From positions 1 to 64,000 of the forward strand of contig NZ_JAAABJ010000519.1 of assembly GCF_009904105.1 (NCBI RefSeq): a DNA stretch of 64,000 bases. Reading direction: 5' to 3'. Both the position numbers and the translations under genes were made by a program. This DNA comes from Elizabethkingia argenteiflava. Its GTDB lineage: Bacteria; Bacteroidota; Bacteroidia; Flavobacteriales; Weeksellaceae. Every line of letters starts with the position of its first letter. Positions within the stretch are counted from its first letter, which is position 1. The notes under the pieces were generated by a model that was not told the origin of the DNA, searched no databases, and worked only from the letters and a program-made list of their open reading frames with translations. Below are positions 15,892-25,372 of the stretch, in pieces.

Positions 15892-15899
15892 CAAATTTA
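15892..15899 (-). promoter_or_regulatory. nrdB promoter -7 box
   Basis: The minus strand reads TAAATTTG, an exact TAnnTTTG, 61 bases before the nrdB start codon. A TTTTTG run lies about 26 bases further upstream, slightly beyond the usual spacing for a -33 element. Confidence 0.55.
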
Positions 15900-15970
15900 T
15901 CAAAAGGTCCTTATAATAAAAAGTACAAAAAGCTGCTACCCATCTCAAAGCCTTATTTCCTGTGAAAAAG

Positions 15971-15979
15971 TTATCCACA
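15971..15979 (+). promoter_or_regulatory. Perfect DnaA box upstream of nrdB
   Basis: TTATCCACA is the consensus high-affinity DnaA box. It lies about 75 bases upstream of the nrdB -7 box. In E. coli, DnaA regulates nrdAB transcription, so a regulatory role is plausible here. It is a single site, so a replication origin is not suggested. A small inverted repeat TAACCT/AGGTTA (15988-16008) follows directly. Confidence 0.5.
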
Positions 15980-17042
15980 ATTACACCTAACCTCCTATCT
16001 TTAGGTTAATTAGTCCCAAAGGTCGTATGTAACTTAGCTTTTTTAATATATATAAATTAAACACTTGTATATATGTGCTTTAAATAAGTATTTTATAATT
16101 AAACGATTAAAAAATGAATCTTTTTGTAAAGTGGTAACAAAAGGCCAACAGAGTCGCTAGCTTAACATAATGATATTGCAAGAGCTTCGCCTTGAAAAAT
16201 TTAAAAGTTCTCTGCCATAGGGAAAAGTAAAACGCTATTTTTTTAAGGGATAAATCTAAAAATTGGTCGGTAATATAGGATGTTTCTATTAGTTCGTTCT
16301 ATATGAACGGAAAAGTTTTTATTTGATGAATATAATATCTAATAATTTCATCCGAATTGGAGTGCGGGAGTGTATTACAACTCGAAAATACACTTTACAG
16401 AAAAGAATGAAATTCCAAATAAGAACAAGAAGCGAAATCCTCCTTGTAATGAAATTTCAAGGAGGAAGTCATATTGAAATCAATAATTTCAATGCTGTAA
16501 CCAGATTGTAAGAATGCTAATCTTTCTTTAATATCTAAAAGGAGTATAGTAAACTGAAGCGAGGGAGGTTAATAGATAAGATGGCGAAGAATATGATTGC
16601 GCCAAAAATTACTGATGAAAAAATGAGTGTTAATTTCTCTTGGAATCATACTTTTTCCGGAGTATATCATATGGTATAAAATTAAAAATCAGTAATATAT
16701 AGCTTGTTTGGAGCTCAATAAAAAGATATAATTTAATATTTATATAAGGCTAGAGGATTAATAAGGTGTTGATGTATAGGTTCTATCCGGAATGGATAAA
16801 GTGGCCAATATAAAAAAGTATTCAATCTTTTGAATACAGATAAAAGGGAACTTAAGCAAAAAAATAGCATCAATTAATTCAGAGAAGAGTCTTTTAGTAA
16901 AGCTGGATCTTTCAATATATAAATAATGATATGCAAGTTTTGGGGCGTGATAATAATCATTTTTGGTTTCTATTGAATTTGGATAAATTTGTAGTGTTAA
17001 TTAGTTTTTCATATCAGTTAAAGCGTCTATAAAAGATTGCTA
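15980..17042. other. About 1.1-kb region without recognisable genes
   Basis: Between the nrdB control region and the TonB receptor terminator I see no credible gene. A 62-codon frame at 16323-16511 has no family resemblance and overlaps palindromes. Two perfect inverted repeats stand close together: TCCTCCTTG/CAAGGAGGA (16438-16446 and 16458-16466) and ATTGAAAT/ATTTCAAT (16473-16480 and 16486-16493). The first exposes Shine-Dalgarno-like GGAGG. The rest is AT-rich with many stops in all frames and may be decayed. Confidence 0.45.
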
Positions 17043-17072
17043 AATTAAAGGCTCCTCTTGGAGCCTTTAATT
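17043..17072 (-). terminator. Intrinsic terminator of the TonB-dependent receptor gene
   Basis: AATTAAAGGCTCC, loop TCTT, GGAGCCTTTAATT form a perfect 13-bp stem located 25 bases after the minus-strand stop at 17097. Confidence 0.82.
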
Positions 17073-17096
17073 GTTTTTGGAGATGGAAAGAAGGCT

Positions 17097-20000
17097 TTAA
17101 AAATTATATCTTAGCCCTAGCTGTCCCTGAAATCTAGAGGCAAACTGATCAATGGTGTAGGGGGAGCCCGGAGTCTTAAAATTATAGGTAGGATCTCCGG
17201 CCTCCGGGCCATGGTTTAGGTTCCCAACCTTTGTTAAGCCTACACTTGCAGTGGAATTAAAGGTATTGGGTACAAAGTATATTTTACCCCAATTTTTATT
17301 TAGTAAATTAGTAATATTCATAATACTGAATGAAATTTGAAGAGACTTCTTGTTCTTTAGTCTAATCTCGTCCATAATTCGAAAATCTGCCTGAATATTC
17401 CAAGGTGTAAAATCTCCATTACGTTCTGTAAACTTACCTCTTCGACTGGAGAGGTACTTATTACTATTGATGAAATTTTCATAATCGGTAACCTGTTCCT
17501 CGGTACTCACGGTCTTCCCATCCTGATTACTGTAGGGCATTAAATATTTTGCTGCCTCTGCTGCATCTTTAAAAATATAAGCCAATCCTGCAGCCTGGCC
17601 GGTATTCGCTAGGCTGTTGTTGATAAATCCCCAAGAAAAAGGATTCCCAGATTGAGCATTGAAGAAGATGTTAGCAGAAATTCTATTGGATTCAGAAAGG
17701 TTAAAGCCATAACCCAGATTGGCTATAATCCTGTTTCTAATGGCAAAATTAGAAGTGGCCAACTGTGGGTTATTAGGGGTTAAAGACTGGTTCATCTGCC
17801 AGTTACTTTCCATAGAATTTCGGATACCGTTGGTGATGTCCTTAGCATCGCCATAGGTATAAGCAACGAAGAAGTTGAAGCCGAAGTTATAGGATTTAGA
17901 TAATTGAGCTGTTATATTATAGCGATACCCCTGCTTGGTATTGGATAATAGGTAGGCGTTGGAGAAGTTACTATTAATATTGGTCGAGTAGATGGGCATC
18001 TCCTGCTGAGTGTCATAGCTAAAGTAAGTCACTTTATCAGATTTGTTTACTTGTTGGAATTTCAGGTCATATAAGACCTTAGTGTAAATACCTTCCAGTG
18101 TAAATTTATAGCCAGATACGCTATAGTCTAAGGCTAAGGAACTTCTCCAAACTCTTGGGATTTTAAATTGGTTATCAATTAAATCTACTTGTACTTTTGA
18201 AGAATGTTGCCATTTTGAAAAGTTTTCACCTATAAGAGGATCTCCATTTGTGGCTAATAAATTTGCGCTAGGGTTGTTGTAATCATAGCTTCCAAAACCT
18301 ACTCCATCATTATAGTAGGCATAACCAAGCCAGGCAAAAGGGATTCTTCCCACAAAGATTCCCGAGCCTCCCCTTAATACAACAGATTTATTTTCTGTAA
18401 TATCTAAGTTGAAGCCTAGTCTAGGAGATAGGGTGGGTTTGTTGAGGTAGTTGTTGTTGAGCTGGTTAAGAGGTGTATAGGTATAAGTTTTACCTCTATT
18501 AGGATCGAGAGGTGATGAATTTACAAGTGGGCTTAACTTGGGCTTATTGGGTAAATCTGTATAATCGACTCTAATTCCGGGTGATAGCCTTAGTCTTCCT
18601 AGATTAATATCATCCTGTAGATAGAGGGATAGTAAATTAATTTTGTAATGGGCATAGGGGGTGTTAAAGAGTGTTTCCCTATCGGCATTATTTAGTGGAT
18701 AAGTCCCCCTTATTCTGGAGGCGGAGCTATTGTAAAAGTCAGTCAGGCTTTTATAAGAAATCCTTCCGTTTAGAGCATTTATAAAACCATAATCTATATT
18801 GTAGAGTTCGTTGTGAGTTCCTAATAAAAAGGAATGTACACCGGTCTTATAGCTAAGGTTATTGGTGAATTCAAAAGTTTTCTGTTTAAGGTTAAAAACG
18901 CTGGCTTCCCTGTCGTTGCCTAAAAGTATGGTACCACCGTTATATGCTATTTCGACTTGCGGAAACATCTTGTTTTGTGCAGAAGGTTCCCTATAGTCGT
19001 GTATGGAAGAATATCCCAAGATTAAATTGTTACTCCATTGATCATTAAATCGGCTTTTTAATTCTAAGGTGGTAGAAGAGGCTGCATTTTTTTGAATAAA
19101 ATCTATATTGGAGAAGCGGAAGTTCGCCCCATCTCGTTCTAGATTGGAAGCATGAGAAAAAACGGTATTGTTTTTTATGGAGAGACTGTGTTGAGCATTA
19201 AGTTTCCAGTCTAACTTTGTAAAAAGTTTTCCACTTTCCGAGGTATTGTTATAAGATTGAGCGTTTCCAATATCAAAGTGATATTTATCTTTTACAAAAT
19301 TATAAATATCACGAGCTGTCTGAACCGTGATTAATGAGCCCTGATCACCGGCATTATAAAAAACAGGATCCGTTCTTTTTGTATATTCAAAATTTGTAAA
19401 TAAAAAAACACGGTCTTTTATAACAGGTAAACCGACTCTCCCTCCTGCAATATAATCTTGGAAAGAATTAGGCATTTTAGAAGAATCACCCACCCTGTTT
19501 TTACCAGTAATAGCAGCATTCCTGCCATAAAAATAAGTGGAGCCTTCCACTTTATTGCTACCGCTTCTAGTGACGGCATTGATACTCCCTCCTAAAAAGT
19601 TTCCTAATTTTACATCATAGGGAGCAATATACACTTGTACATCCTGTATAGCATCTAGACTGATGGAATTGGAACGCGTACTGCTGCCGGGCATGCCTGA
19701 GGATCCTGTTTGCCCCCCTAGAGAAGGACTAAATCCAATGGCATCATTATTGATAGAACCATCAATAGTAACATTGTTGTAACGAAAATTAGTCCCGTTA
19801 AAGGAATTATTGGCGCTTTGAGGGACCAGCTTGGTGACGTCTTGTATCCCTCTATTGATGTTAGGGAGTCCTGAAATTTGAGCTTGGCTGATGCCAATAC
19901 CCTCTTTGGTGGTTGTCCTCTTGTGAGCCGTAAGTTTTACTTCCTGTATATTGTTTTCTCTTGCCTGAACTTCAATAGGCGGTAAGTCATTATTACCTAA

Positions 20001-20273
20001 GGAGAGCTGGAGGCTATTGTTCGAATAAATAATATTTGAATCTTTTGATATTTCTATTTTATACGGCCCTCCGGGAGATAGATTGTCAATACTGAAGAAA
20101 CCTTTATTATTGCTCTTTGTTTCAAAAGTAGTATTGGTGGGTAAATGTGTTACTGTAATAGTTGCTTCTGCATGAGATCCTTTTAGCTTACCGAAAATTT
20201 TGGAAGTGGTTTCTTGTGAAGATGCTAAGCCAAAAGAGAGGAGAGCCATAGCAAGAATTAGTTTTTTCTTCAT
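17097..20273 (-). CDS. Oar-like TonB-dependent outer-membrane receptor
   Basis: A large outer-membrane transporter of the Oar-like TonB-dependent receptor group, 1058 residues from the chosen start. The signal peptide is MKKKLILAMALLSFGLASSQ; the frame begins five codons earlier (20288), but this Met gives a standard signal. A carboxypeptidase-regulatory-like domain follows (about 25-105, with NNKGFFSIDNLSPGGPYKIE). The plug is at about 115-240 (NINRGIQDVTKLVPQS, RYNNVTIDGS, GGSINAVTRSGSNKVEGS). The rest is a 22-strand barrel ending in the sorting signal QLGLRYNF. It is not next to a SusD-like gene, so it is not a SusCD pair. The substrate is unknown; Oar-like receptors may import or secrete peptides. 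Confidence 0.92.
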   Translation of the reverse strand: MKKKLILAMALLSFGLASSQETTSKIFGKLKGSHAEATITVTHLPTNTTFETKSNNKGFFSIDNLSPGGPYKIEISKDSNIIYSNNSLQLSLGNNDLPPIEVQARENNIQEVKLTAHKRTTTKEGIGISQAQISGLPNINRGIQDVTKLVPQSANNSFNGTNFRYNNVTIDGSINNDAIGFSPSLGGQTGSSGMPGSSTRSNSISLDAIQDVQVYIAPYDVKLGNFLGGSINAVTRSGSNKVEGSTYFYGRNAAITGKNRVGDSSKMPNSFQDYIAGGRVGLPVIKDRVFLFTNFEYTKRTDPVFYNAGDQGSLITVQTARDIYNFVKDKYHFDIGNAQSYNNTSESGKLFTKLDWKLNAQHSLSIKNNTVFSHASNLERDGANFRFSNIDFIQKNAASSTTLELKSRFNDQWSNNLILGYSSIHDYREPSAQNKMFPQVEIAYNGGTILLGNDREASVFNLKQKTFEFTNNLSYKTGVHSFLLGTHNELYNIDYGFINALNGRISYKSLTDFYNSSASRIRGTYPLNNADRETLFNTPYAHYKINLLSLYLQDDINLGRLRLSPGIRVDYTDLPNKPKLSPLVNSSPLDPNRGKTYTYTPLNQLNNNYLNKPTLSPRLGFNLDITENKSVVLRGGSGIFVGRIPFAWLGYAYYNDGVGFGSYDYNNPSANLLATNGDPLIGENFSKWQHSSKVQVDLIDNQFKIPRVWRSSLALDYSVSGYKFTLEGIYTKVLYDLKFQQVNKSDKVTYFSYDTQQEMPIYSTNINSNFSNAYLLSNTKQGYRYNITAQLSKSYNFGFNFFVAYTYGDAKDITNGIRNSMESNWQMNQSLTPNNPQLATSNFAIRNRIIANLGYGFNLSESNRISANIFFNAQSGNPFSWGFINNSLANTGQAAGLAYIFKDAAEAAKYLMPYSNQDGKTVSTEEQVTDYENFINSNKYLSSRRGKFTERNGDFTPWNIQADFRIMDEIRLKNKKSLQISFSIMNITNLLNKNWGKIYFVPNTFNSTASVGLTKVGNLNHGPEAGDPTYNFKTPGSPYTIDQFASRFQGQLGLRYNF

Positions 20274-20737
20274 AATTAAGTAAATCAATTTAGCGTAAAA
20301 GTACAGGCCTGTATTTTGTAATTCAGAAACTCACAATGAATATTTTGTGAATCGTTAATTAATTTTTACTTAAAAAAAACTTAAAAAACTTAGTTTGAAG
20401 ATAACATTAGATTTTTGTTTCTTCATTTTTCACATTATTAAATTTTGTTCATTTATTTTATTATTATTTTGAAATATTATTTACTCGTATTTGGTCTGCT
20501 TTTGCCTATATTAGCTGTGTTTTAAGCGGTGAATTAAGGGCTGTTTTATGTGTAAATATTTTTCATTTTACATAAAATATGTTTTTAATATAATATTTTA
20601 ACAGGTTTTTTCTTGATGATTTGGTTGTTTTTTCTTTTATTTGTAAATAATATTAAAGGGGGCAGTTTAGAGGTCGATTAATTACATGTTTGGTAATGTA
20701 ATTAAGATCAGTATTTTACGTTTGTTTTTAAATAATA
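20274..20737. other. Divergent intergenic region between the TonB receptor and the thioredoxin-like lipoprotein
   Basis: No gene is visible. The 12-base palindrome TACAGGCCTGTA (20302-20313) lies about 30-40 bases upstream of the receptor start and could be an operator; the minus strand reads TACTTTTA overlapping that zone, one mismatch from a -7 box. The plus-strand promoter of the next gene is at the right end. The middle (20340-20650) is extremely T-rich and holds nothing I can interpret. Confidence 0.5.
20689..20724 (+). promoter_or_regulatory. Promoter of the thioredoxin-like lipoprotein gene
   Basis: TTTG at 20689-20692 and TACGTTTG at 20717-20724 match the Bacteroidota -33/-7 elements with a 24-base spacer. 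Transcription would begin at about 20731, which favours the ATG at 20762 over the one at 20738. Confidence 0.5.
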
Positions 20738-20761
20738 ATGTATTTTTATATTCTCCAAAAT

Positions 20762-21676
20762 ATGATGAAGAAAATAAATTTAGAGTTTTTTTGCTTTGTT
20801 TTGTGGTGTTTTTTATTTCTTTTTAGCTCCTGTACAGCAAAAAAGCAAGATGAAGATATTGATTTACAACAGGTAAAAGAAAATTCGATTCAGGTCTCCC
20901 AGCCTATCTCAACTTCTACGCTTATTCATTATTGGGATGATTATAATTTTAAAAATGGAGAAATTGTAAACAATTTTCCTGTATTAGAGCAGGCTTTAAT
21001 TAATTTTATAGGTCTTTTTCCAGCGTCTGGTAAAGAAGAAATTTCCAGTTCTATTAGAACAATGCTCGAAAAAGCAGCTGTAAATAAGGAGGTATTTAAT
21101 TTTTTTAAGGATAAATATGAAAAATATCTATATGATGCAGCTTCTCCCCTGCGTAATGATGTATACTATCTTTCAGTTTTAGAATATTTGGTTTCTACTC
21201 CACACCTCAGTAATATAGAGAAGCTAAGGTACAAAATGCTCTTGGAACTGGTGAATAAAAATATGCCTGATTCGGTAATTACAGATTTTAATTTTCTCAA
21301 TATTTCGGGTGAAAGTCAGTCTTTACACCATATTCAATCTACCAATAAATTGCTTCTTTTTTATGACCCCGCATGTCCACATTGTGCTGAAACTATTGCA
21401 GAAATAGGGCAGGATCCAAATATTAATACGCTGGTGAATCAGGGGAAATTGAAAATTGTTGCAATATGTCCGGTCGGAGAAATCAAACAATGGAAGGCCT
21501 ACAGGCAAAATATACCGAGCAATTGGATCAATGGCTTTGATAAGAATGCTTATTTGATGAAAAAGAAACTTTATGATATTAAAGCATTTCCTACGCTGTT
21601 TTTGATTGATGAAAAAAATAAAGTTATTCTTAAAGATCCTAGTTTGGAACAGTTTTTGGGTTGGTTTAATAGATGA
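20762..21676 (+). CDS. Thioredoxin-fold lipoprotein (DUF5106-like)
   Basis: A 304-residue exported lipoprotein. Its hydrophobic leader ends in the lipobox LFSSC, with the lipidated Cys at residue 24. The central all-helical part (about 35-170) resembles the DUF5106 domain that precedes thioredoxin folds in Bacteroidota. The C-terminal domain has the redox motif C205-P-H-C208 in FYDPACPHCAETI and a cis-proline-type IKAFPTLFLID near the end, so it can act in periplasmic thiol-disulfide exchange. The ATG at 20762 is preferred because the one at 20738 would leave almost no leader after the predicted transcription start. Confidence 0.85.
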   Translation: MMKKINLEFFCFVLWCFLFLFSSCTAKKQDEDIDLQQVKENSIQVSQPISTSTLIHYWDDYNFKNGEIVNNFPVLEQALINFIGLFPASGKEEISSSIRTMLEKAAVNKEVFNFFKDKYEKYLYDAASPLRNDVYYLSVLEYLVSTPHLSNIEKLRYKMLLELVNKNMPDSVITDFNFLNISGESQSLHHIQSTNKLLLFYDPACPHCAETIAEIGQDPNINTLVNQGKLKIVAICPVGEIKQWKAYRQNIPSNWINGFDKNAYLMKKKLYDIKAFPTLFLIDEKNKVILKDPSLEQFLGWFNR

Positions 21677-21836
21677 TGTATTTAATAAGCTTTAAATGAA
21701 TATTTATTTTAAAAACGCCTATTGATTCATTCAGAAACAATTAAAATTTGATGATGGTTGTAATTTAGACTAAAGTGTATGGGAAATTGGGTGTAGTGTA
21801 AATTTAATTTAAATGTAGTGGTTTATTTTTTTAAAT

Positions 21837-22943
21837 ATGAAATTATTAATAGTTTTTATTCCCTTCATTATTGCCATACTTCTTAGTCGAATAATGATTC
21901 CATACATTCTTTTAATTTCCTATAGGAAACGGCTTTTTGATCCGGTAAATTCCAGGAAAGTACACAGCCGCATTGTATCTAGATTAGGGGGGGTCGCTTT
22001 CGCTCCTATACAATGTTGTTTGTATACTATTGTCATGCTTATTGTCTATAAATTAAATTTTGTAGATCTTGAGGTGATGACATGGGAGATATTTCCTATG
22101 TTTACCATGTTGATATGTGGGTTAGCCGTATTATTTATCGTAGGAATTGGTGATGATTTAATAGGAGTTAATTATAAAGCAAAATTTTTAGCCCAAATAT
22201 TTGTAGCATCTCTCTTTCCTTTAAGTGGTTTATGGATTAATGATTTGTATGGGTTAGGTTTTGTGGTGACTTTGTCTCCATGGATAGGAATGCCATTAAC
22301 GGTATTCATCGTCGTCCTTATTGTGAATGCAGTGAACTTGATGGATGGAGTAGATGGTCTATGTTCAGGTTTAGTCGGTTTAGGCTGTATTGTACTAGGG
22401 GCTTTGTTTATGTATTATGGAGCTTGGCTACATGCCATTTTTGCTTTTATTACAGCAGGTGTTTTAATTCCTTTCTTTTATTACAATGTGTATGGTACGA
22501 CTCGCCGTAAGCGTCAAATATTTATGGGAGATACGGGGAGTATGACCCTCGGTTATTCTATTGCGTTTTTAGCGATTAGTTTTGCCATGAACAATCATTA
22601 TATAAAGCCCTTTTCAGAGGGTGCTATTATGGTAGCGTTTTCCACATTGGTGGTGCCTATACTTGATGTGGCTAGGGTAATGTATGTTCGTTGGCGTATG
22701 AAGGCTCCAATATTTTCTCCGGATCGCAACCATCTACATCATAAATTCCTGCATGCAGGGATGTCTCACAGAACGACCATGTTATCTATTTTTTGTTTAG
22801 CTTTGTTTTTCTGTGTTTTTAATATTGTGATGGTAGAGTTAATTAGCAATAATGTGGTCATCATTTGTGATGTACTCTTATGGATTATATTTCATTATAT
22901 TTTTAATATTAGAGTAGCAGCGAGGAGAGAAAGGATTAAATAA
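21837..22943 (+). CDS. WecA/MraY-like polyprenyl-phosphate sugar-1-phosphate transferase
   Basis: The likely initiating enzyme of the polysaccharide: it moves a sugar-1-phosphate (probably a HexNAc-1-P) from a UDP-sugar to undecaprenyl phosphate at the inner membrane. The 368-residue protein has about ten TM segments. Family motifs are present: the acidic pair in GIGDDLIGVNYK (D106, D107), NAVNLMDGVDGL (164-175), MGDTGSMTLGY, and the cytoplasmic His motif PDRNHLHHKFL. The HLHH form fits WecA-type rather than MraY enzymes. It opens a long run of same-strand genes and is followed 23 bases later by an epimerase, a common pairing. Confidence 0.93.
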   Translation: MKLLIVFIPFIIAILLSRIMIPYILLISYRKRLFDPVNSRKVHSRIVSRLGGVAFAPIQCCLYTIVMLIVYKLNFVDLEVMTWEIFPMFTMLICGLAVLFIVGIGDDLIGVNYKAKFLAQIFVASLFPLSGLWINDLYGLGFVVTLSPWIGMPLTVFIVVLIVNAVNLMDGVDGLCSGLVGLGCIVLGALFMYYGAWLHAIFAFITAGVLIPFFYYNVYGTTRRKRQIFMGDTGSMTLGYSIAFLAISFAMNNHYIKPFSEGAIMVAFSTLVVPILDVARVMYVRWRMKAPIFSPDRNHLHHKFLHAGMSHRTTMLSIFCLALFFCVFNIVMVELISNNVVIICDVLLWIIFHYIFNIRVAARRERIK

Positions 22944-22966
22944 GACGGATTATTAGCAAGTAAATT

Positions 22967-23926
22967 ATGAAAATTACAATTATTGGAGGGTCCGGTTTTG
23001 TAGGGACCCGTTTAATCGATTTTTTGCGAGCCTCAAAAGAGATAGATGTATTGAATATTGACAAAAGAGATAGTACACAATTTCCTGAAATTACACAAAT
23101 AGGCGATGTCAGAGATAAAGTATTGTTAAAAAGTCAGTTGCAAGGTGTCGATCTTGTAGTGTTACTAGCAGCAGAGCATCGCGATGATGTTGCTCCGGTT
23201 TCCTTATATTATGATGTGAATGTACAGGGCATGAAAAATACCCTTGAAGCGATGCAAGCCCATAACATCAAGCGTATTATTTTCACCAGTTCGGTAGCCA
23301 TATACGGTTTGGATAAAGATAATCCCGATGAATCTTTTCCGGCGGATCCTTTTAACCATTATGGAAAAAGTAAATGGCAAGCAGAGTTACTGTTACAAGA
23401 ATGGCACAAACTACATCCCGATTGGAATATTAATATTATTCGCCCTACCGTCATTTTTGGAGAGGGGAATAGGGGAAATGTTTATAATCTGCTGAGCCAG
23501 ATTGCTACAGGCAGATTTATGATGATTGGTAAAGGGAATAACTCAAAATCTATGTCCTATATTGGAAATATAGTAGCTTTTATTCATTTTTTAATTTGTG
23601 AGAAAAAAGAAGGCTATAATGTTTATAACTATGTGGATAAACCTGATTTCACTACCAATGATCTAGTATATCATACCGGGAAAATTTTAAATAAAAGTAT
23701 TCCCACCCTACACATACCCTATATATTAGGAATGTTAGGAGGTTATGGTTTCGATGTATTAGCGTGGTTAACTCGGAAAAAACTTAAAATAAGCTCAGTG
23801 AGGGTAAAGAAATTTTGTGCTGTCACTCAGTACGACTCGACTAAGATGAGGACTTCTGGCTTTACGCCCCCCTATAGTATTGAGACGGGGCTGAGGAGGA
23901 TGTTGGAAGCCGAATTTATGAAATAA
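22967..23926 (+). CDS. NAD-dependent nucleotide-sugar epimerase/dehydratase
   Basis: A 319-residue extended short-chain dehydrogenase acting on a nucleotide sugar. The Rossmann motif is GGSGFVG (7-13), the catalytic Ser is in FTSSVAIYG (about 108-109), and the Tyr-Lys pair is Y132/K136 in NHYGKSKW. The downstream IIRPTVIFGEGNRGNVYNL segment is typical of this family. Such enzymes often sit next to a WecA-like transferase, as here, and supply or modify its sugar. The exact reaction (4-epimerisation, 4-reduction or dehydration) cannot be told from sequence by eye. Confidence 0.88.
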   Translation: MKITIIGGSGFVGTRLIDFLRASKEIDVLNIDKRDSTQFPEITQIGDVRDKVLLKSQLQGVDLVVLLAAEHRDDVAPVSLYYDVNVQGMKNTLEAMQAHNIKRIIFTSSVAIYGLDKDNPDESFPADPFNHYGKSKWQAELLLQEWHKLHPDWNINIIRPTVIFGEGNRGNVYNLLSQIATGRFMMIGKGNNSKSMSYIGNIVAFIHFLICEKKEGYNVYNYVDKPDFTTNDLVYHTGKILNKSIPTLHIPYILGMLGGYGFDVLAWLTRKKLKISSVRVKKFCAVTQYDSTKMRTSGFTPPYSIETGLRRMLEAEFMK

Positions 23927-23935
23927 GCTGAATCC

Positions 23936-25372
23936 ATGGAGTTAAAGAAACAAGCCGTTAGGAGCACCTTGTGGGCTGTCGCAGATCAATTCAGTTCACA
24001 AATCGTTGCTTTTGGAGTAAATCTGATGCTTGCCAGACTATTATTGCCGGAGGATTTTGGTACTATCGCCTTGTTTAATGTGGTGATGAGTGTTTCCTCG
24101 GTCTTAATTAATGGAGGATTAGCGAGTAGTTTAATTCGTACCCCACAGCTAGATAATAGAGACCTTTCGACGGTATTTTGGTTTAATGTTATCATGAGTA
24201 GTATCATATATGGTGTTATTTTTATGTTGACTCCTTTGATTGCCGACTTTTATCATAAGCCTATTCTTGAAAATCTGATAAGAGTATATGCTGTTATCTT
24301 GATTATAGACTCTTTTGTTACAGTACAATCGGTTCGCTTTGAAAAGGAATTGAATTTTAGAACGACTTTTCTCATTAAAATGCCCTCTATTTTAATGGGC
24401 GGAATATCTGGGATACTTTTTGCGTGGTTGGGTTTCGGGGTCTGGTCTTTGGTTTATTCGGCATTGATTAAAAATGTGGTAAGTACCCTTCAATATTGGT
24501 TTTATAGTAAATGGAGACCTTCTTTTATCTTCGACAAATTAAAATTTAAAAAACATTTTGGTTTCGGTATTCGGATGACGCTTTCTTCATTATTAAATGT
24601 TGTATCCGATAATCTGTATCCTATTATTATAGGAAAAAAGTTTTCGTCTACAGAATTAGGTTATTATGATAGAGCAGATGCTTTAAAGCAATTTCCCATT
24701 AACAATATATCGTCTATACTGAATAGGGTTTCTTTTCCCCTATTCGCGAAAATAAGTCATGATGACCAACGCTTAAAAAGCTCATATCAAGAGATATTGA
24801 GGTTAGCGATCTTTGGTATTGCTCCTCTTGCGGGTATTATGATTCTGGAGGCCAAACCCCTAATACGCTTTCTATTCACAGAAAAATGGTTGCCCATTGT
24901 TCCTTATTTTCAAATTTTATCCCTCGCAGGAGTGTTATATCCCATTCATGCGTATAATTTGAACATACTTCAGGTGAAAGGAAGATCGGATCTTTTTTTA
25001 AAATTAGAAATTATTAAAAAACTTATTATTGTTTTGGTAGTGATTATAGCGATTCCATTCGGTATGTATGGATTGGTATGGGGGCAGGTTGTGATATCGG
25101 TGATCTCTCTTTTTATTAATACTTTTTATACGGGTAAGTTTTTGAATTATAATCTTTTTCAACAGCTGAAAGAGATATTTCCGAGTGTTTTTATTGCTTT
25201 TGTTACCAGCTTGATGATGTGGGTTTTAGATAAAAAGGTACTCTACGCTCAACAGGATATTATAAGATTAATGGTGATTGGTGTATTATTTCTATCCGTA
25301 TATCTTGGAATAACTTATCTCTTGAAGTTTAGAGAACTCAGCTTAATAAAAAACTTAATTTCAAAAAAATGA
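23936..25372 (+). CDS. Polysaccharide flippase (Wzx/WzxC-like)
   Basis: A 478-residue polytopic membrane protein with about 12-14 hydrophobic segments, of the MATE/MVF superfamily of lipid-linked oligosaccharide flippases. The N-terminus (KKQAVRSTLWAVADQFSSQI) and the segment LLPEDFGTIALFNVVM are typical of the WzxC-like subgroup. LGYYDRAD in the middle is also characteristic of that subgroup. It should move the completed repeat unit on undecaprenyl diphosphate to the periplasm. Its last four bases overlap the aminotransferase start (ATGA), pointing to one transcript. Confidence 0.92.
   Translation: MELKKQAVRSTLWAVADQFSSQIVAFGVNLMLARLLLPEDFGTIALFNVVMSVSSVLINGGLASSLIRTPQLDNRDLSTVFWFNVIMSSIIYGVIFMLTPLIADFYHKPILENLIRVYAVILIIDSFVTVQSVRFEKELNFRTTFLIKMPSILMGGISGILFAWLGFGVWSLVYSALIKNVVSTLQYWFYSKWRPSFIFDKLKFKKHFGFGIRMTLSSLLNVVSDNLYPIIIGKKFSSTELGYYDRADALKQFPINNISSILNRVSFPLFAKISHDDQRLKSSYQEILRLAIFGIAPLAGIMILEAKPLIRFLFTEKWLPIVPYFQILSLAGVLYPIHAYNLNILQVKGRSDLFLKLEIIKKLIIVLVVIIAIPFGMYGLVWGQVVISVISLFINTFYTGKFLNYNLFQQLKEIFPSVFIAFVTSLMMWVLDKKVLYAQQDIIRLMVIGVLFLSVYLGITYLLKFRELSLIKNLISKK

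Noticed and set aside
15971-15979. Replication origin at the DnaA box
   Set aside because: Only one box is present, with no dnaA or dnaN gene and no AT-rich unwinding repeats arranged near it.
16323-16511. 62-codon plus-strand frame in the gene-free region
   Set aside because: It is composed partly of the two perfect inverted repeats, has no recognisable motif and no promoter.
17097-20273. SusC of a SusC/SusD pair
   Set aside because: No SusD-like gene is adjacent, and the plug/barrel sequence looks Oar-like rather than SusC-like.
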